DNA of 54,533 bases from JACTOJ01 sp032335695. Lineage in GTDB: Bacteria > Bacillota > Clostridia > Clostridiales > Clostridiaceae. Made by a program: the position numbers and the translations under genes. Shown piece after piece: positions 51,662 to 54,533 of this stretch. Each line of letters starts with the position of its first letter. Within the stretch, counting starts at the first letter, position 1. The notes under the pieces were generated by a model. It was not told where the DNA came from. It saw only the letters and a program-made list of their open reading frames with translations, and did no database searches. The stretch is from the NCBI RefSeq assembly GCF_032335695.1, contig NZ_JACTOJ010000028.1:1-54533 (forward strand), read 5' to 3'.

Positions 51662-52729
51662 GTGCTGAGAATAAAACATCAAGATAAAAAGAACAATGCT
51701 ATATTTTTTATTTTAGCCATTCCGGCAATTGTTTTGTTAATTTTAGGAATTAAGATGGGAATAAATCTAATTTTTTCAGGCAATAAAACTATCAGTCCGC
51801 CTGTGAGCAGCAATCAGCTTTTGTCTAAAAGTCATTATCAGACTAATATAGCTTTAAATCAAGATGGAAACATATATCTAGAAGAAAATAATATTTTCAG
51901 AAAATATACCATAGAGGTTTCTAAGGACAGCAGCGTGGAAGCTTCTGAGGACAATAAAAAGGCTATATTAATTGATTTTAAAAATGGAGACAAATTAGCT
52001 TTAAATAGCAAAGGCAAGAAAATAGATGATTTTAAGGATATAAATTTGGATAAATCAAATGGGAAAAACACATTAAAGATAAACAAAAAATTCAGCGAAA
52101 ATAATTTTGTTTATATAAATGATGTGAAAAATATCAAGAGCATTGTGATACTGATAAGCAAGGTGGAGAAACCTCTTACGCATAAAGCAGTTCTCGATGC
52201 GGGACATGGTGGAGAAGATGCTGGCACTAATATAGGAAATTTGTTTGAAAAGAACTTAACGCTTAAAATAGTTAAATATATGATAAGCGATTTGGTGTAT
52301 AACGGAGTGGAGACAATCTTGACAAGGGACAAAGATGAATTGCTATCATTGGCTCAAGTAGCGGATATAGCTAATAGGAATAATCCAGATGTATTTATGT
52401 CAGTACACATAAACAGCTCAAACTATAGGAAACAGACACCAGGTGTACAAACTTACTATTATTATGAGAGCGGAGCCGCTGAAAGTGAAAGAATTAATTT
52501 TGCAAACGTAGCAATGAAACATATAGTGAAAAGTGACGGATGGGAAAATAAGGGCGTGTTAAAAAATAATTACAAGGTATTGAGGCTTTGCAAATATCCC
52601 AGCACTTTAGTTGAATGCGGCTACATGAATAATGCTGAAGATAGAGCAAGGATGCAGGATGATGAAGTGCTGGCAAGACTTGCAGCTAATTTGTCAGAAG
52701 CTATAGTTGAATATGTAAAAAGTAAATAA
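51662..52729 (+). CDS. N-acetylmuramoyl-L-alanine amidase (Amidase_3), copy B
   Basis: 355 aa with a GTG start preceded by GGGGAG; the ATG at 51641 has no ribosome site. It has a membrane anchor (about 13-38), a middle beta domain and an Amidase_3 domain with H182 (DAGHGG), E197 (FEKN), H249 (SVHIN) and E318 (LVECGY). It is paralogous to copy A over its whole length, including the middle motif GNIYLEENNIFRKYTI. It is divergent from the response regulator. Confidence 0.93.
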   Translation: MLRIKHQDKKNNAIFFILAIPAIVLLILGIKMGINLIFSGNKTISPPVSSNQLLSKSHYQTNIALNQDGNIYLEENNIFRKYTIEVSKDSSVEASEDNKKAILIDFKNGDKLALNSKGKKIDDFKDINLDKSNGKNTLKINKKFSENNFVYINDVKNIKSIVILISKVEKPLTHKAVLDAGHGGEDAGTNIGNLFEKNLTLKIVKYMISDLVYNGVETILTRDKDELLSLAQVADIANRNNPDVFMSVHINSSNYRKQTPGVQTYYYYESGAAESERINFANVAMKHIVKSDGWENKGVLKNNYKVLRLCKYPSTLVECGYMNNAEDRARMQDDEVLARLAANLSEAIVEYVKSK

Positions 52730-52786
52730 GTATGGTATTATTATATTAGAGATTTTTAGAATTTAAAGGTTGAGAGGGAATTGAGG

Positions 52787-54403
52787 ATGAAGAAAATAAG
52801 AAAGAAAACCAGCTTATTTATAACATTGCTATTTTCAGTTTTAATTATTGTGGCAGCTTCAACTAAAGCTGAGGCTTCCTCTGGAAGCTATTATATTTCA
52901 GACATAAATATAAATGCATCAGTGGATGATATGGGTAATATGTCTGTTAATGAAGAATATGATTATGTGTTTCAGGGAAGCTTTAACGGCATAAAAAGAG
53001 AGGTAAAGACAAAGGGATCAGATGGAATTTATGATGTAAGTGCAAAGGTTATGAATGGTCAAAATGCGGAAACTCCACAGTTTGAGGTAAATGATACTGA
53101 TGGAGGAAAGGAAATTAAAATATATAGCAAAAGCGACAATGAGAATAAAAAATTTCTTATAAGCTATAAAGTAAAAAATGTGATAACTAAGTATTCCGAT
53201 TTATCAGAGCTTAAGTGGATATTTTATGAAAATGAAAGTGATGTGCAAACCAACAGAGTAACAGTATATTTAACACTTCCTCAGACAATTGATGGCAGTG
53301 TAAAATACAGCGGGGAAGGACCTAAAAGAGGGTTGATTTCTTTAGATGAAAATAACAAGATCAAGCTTCAGCTGAATGATTTAGGAGACGACGATATTAT
53401 AGGAGCACAGGTGCTTTTCCCTAATACTTGGGTAAATACTTCTAAGATTGTGAATATGAAAAGAGAGGATTATTATGCCAAGAAGAAGCGAGAGGAGATT
53501 ATAACTGCGGTTGTAGTGGTTTCTTCAATATTAGCAGCCATTGGCGCTATAGTTGGACTTATATATGCTCGTGGCAGGAAGAGAAGAAGAGGTATAGAAG
53601 AATATCGAAGTCAGTATGTATTTTATGATGGAAGATACTATTCTCAGCTACCTAGTGAAATGCCTCCAGAATTGGTAGCTATGCTGATGAATAAATCCGT
53701 AGGCATTAATGAACTCATGGCAAGCATATTAAATCTATCTAATAAAGGGGCTATAACCTTTTTGGAGAATGGATTTTTTGAAAGGGATTATAAGAATCTT
53801 GCCTTTATCATAAATAATTATCCGCAAGATAATCTGATGGAAAGTGAAGCTTTCTTAGTAAATTGGCTTAGAGAATATTCAAGGGATGACTTGGTTTATT
53901 TAAGACTGATAAAACAGAATGCAGCTAAAGCTGACTTTGCTAATAAATTTTCTACTTGGAAGAACATTGTTAGCAGGGAGACGGAGCAGCTTGACTTTTA
54001 TACACATATAGTGGGAAAGAAAATACTCACAAACGAATATAGGGATGAGGAAATAAAATGGAAGGCTTTCAAAGCTTATATAAATGATTCGGATTATAGA
54101 GAAATTATAAATTTAAGGGAAAAGGGAATTTGGGAGAAGGTTCTGCCTTATGCCATGGTACTTGGAGTAGCAGCTCAAATGCTGGAAAGCGTTAAATACA
54201 GCAACACTTATGATAACGTAAGCTATGGAAGAAACGATATATTTATGAATTACTGGTTTCTTAATTACTACACAAGTATCTATTACATGGACATAAATAG
54301 AAATTACAACTCCTATATGGACAGCAGCAGCAGTTCCTCTAGCAATTTTTCAGGAGGCAGCGGAGGAGGCTTTGGAGGCGGGGGCGGAAGCAGCGCTTTT
54401 TAA
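52787..54403 (+). CDS. DUF2207 membrane protein with Gly-rich tail
   Basis: 538 aa. A signal segment (about 8-28) is followed by an N-terminal DUF2207 beta domain (YYISDININASVDDMGN, YDYVFQGSFNGIKRE, LKWIFYENESDV). TM is at about 243-265, and a cytoplasmic part ends with a Ser and then Gly-rich tail (GGGFGGGGGSS), as usual for this family. GAGAGGG precedes the ATG at 52787; a TTG at 52781 is less likely. The role of DUF2207 proteins is not established. The gene follows amidase B by 57 bases. Confidence 0.9.
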   Translation: MKKIRKKTSLFITLLFSVLIIVAASTKAEASSGSYYISDININASVDDMGNMSVNEEYDYVFQGSFNGIKREVKTKGSDGIYDVSAKVMNGQNAETPQFEVNDTDGGKEIKIYSKSDNENKKFLISYKVKNVITKYSDLSELKWIFYENESDVQTNRVTVYLTLPQTIDGSVKYSGEGPKRGLISLDENNKIKLQLNDLGDDDIIGAQVLFPNTWVNTSKIVNMKREDYYAKKKREEIITAVVVVSSILAAIGAIVGLIYARGRKRRRGIEEYRSQYVFYDGRYYSQLPSEMPPELVAMLMNKSVGINELMASILNLSNKGAITFLENGFFERDYKNLAFIINNYPQDNLMESEAFLVNWLREYSRDDLVYLRLIKQNAAKADFANKFSTWKNIVSRETEQLDFYTHIVGKKILTNEYRDEEIKWKAFKAYINDSDYREIINLREKGIWEKVLPYAMVLGVAAQMLESVKYSNTYDNVSYGRNDIFMNYWFLNYYTSIYYMDINRNYNSYMDSSSSSSSNFSGGSGGGFGGGGGSSAF

Positions 54404-54430
54404 AACATAGCCCTTCCCAATGGAGGCCAC

Positions 54431-54530
54431 TGAAAAAGCTTCGCTTTTTCATGAAGAATTTAGCTAAATGCTAAATAGAGCACGAAGCATTTCACGATTT
54501 AGTAAAATATTTCGTGCTCTTCCCTTTTTC
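54431..54530 (+). terminator. Two hairpins after the DUF2207 gene
   Basis: TGAAAAAGC-TTC-GCTTTTTCA (54431-54451) is followed by GAGCACGAA (54478-54486) pairing with TTCGTGCTC (54511-54519) and then TCCCTTTTTCT. The second is the likely terminator. A solitary TAAAACATAGCC arm of the dispersed repeat lies at 54402-54413. Confidence 0.7.
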
Positions 54531-54533
54531 TAT

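Noticed and set aside
1..54533. CRISPR arrays, tRNA and rRNA genes
   Set aside because: No regularly spaced repeat array, and no tRNA or rRNA hallmark sequence was seen by reading; a tRNAscan run would be decisive.

Overview
The window is low-GC, AT-rich DNA with strong AGGAGG-type ribosome sites, frequent GTG starts, many small Cys-rich or membrane proteins and intrinsic terminators. It is best explained as chromosome of a mesophilic Clostridium (Bacillota). The species cannot be fixed from the sequence alone. No rRNA, tRNA or CRISPR array was seen.

Layout. 1-6000 is an accessory stretch. It holds the 3' end of an IS66 transposase, a headless tyrosine recombinase remnant, a CPBP membrane protease, an apparently intact IS4/IS701-type insertion sequence with inverted ends, two small membrane-associated proteins, and a 498-aa protein joining an Mrr-like PD-(D/E)xK segment to a SIR2 domain, which is a likely anti-phage effector. 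6000-11750 holds small proteins (Cys-rich, pentapeptide-repeat, membrane), a ywnA-ywnB-like Rrf2 regulator/oxidoreductase pair with two identical-format operators, a 107-aa orphan flanked by DnaA-box-like clusters, sfsA and a NUDIX hydrolase. 11760-25500 holds an ABC-2 exporter, a TIM-barrel protein, an EFR1 flavodoxin-ferredoxin protein, an M32 carboxypeptidase, a MarR regulator coupled to a chemoreceptor, a ProX-type deacylase and a serine-biosynthesis-type operon (aminotransferase, serA, DUF1015).

25640-33000 is a catabolic block: a DeoR regulator, a sugar-type ABC importer (two permeases and a lipoprotein), a PHP-domain phosphoesterase-like enzyme, a HAD phosphatase and an EamA exporter. 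33060-36800 holds a GT51 transglycosylase, a metallophosphoesterase, an autoregulated MerR/membrane-protein pair and a protein built of FYxxGNIKS repeats. 37020-42010 holds a YesM-type histidine kinase with an unusual Cys-less solute-binding protein, and a tandem HD-GYP-like protein. 42097-46793 is a beta-mannoside phosphorolysis locus: a LacI regulator, a cellobiose/mannobiose 2-epimerase and two GH130 phosphorylases, with a clear promoter and LacI-type operator. 47062-54403 is an envelope locus: two paralogous wall amidases flank an OmpR/HK two-component system and a beta-propeller protein, followed by a DUF2207 protein.

A family of about 50-bp palindromes, with arms reading TTTTAAATCAGTG/CACTGATTTAAAA, recurs between genes from about 6 kb onward and is absent from the accessory first 6 kb. 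The two best candidates for new biology are the nuclease-SIR2 protein and the DnaA-box-like cluster around the 107-aa orphan.
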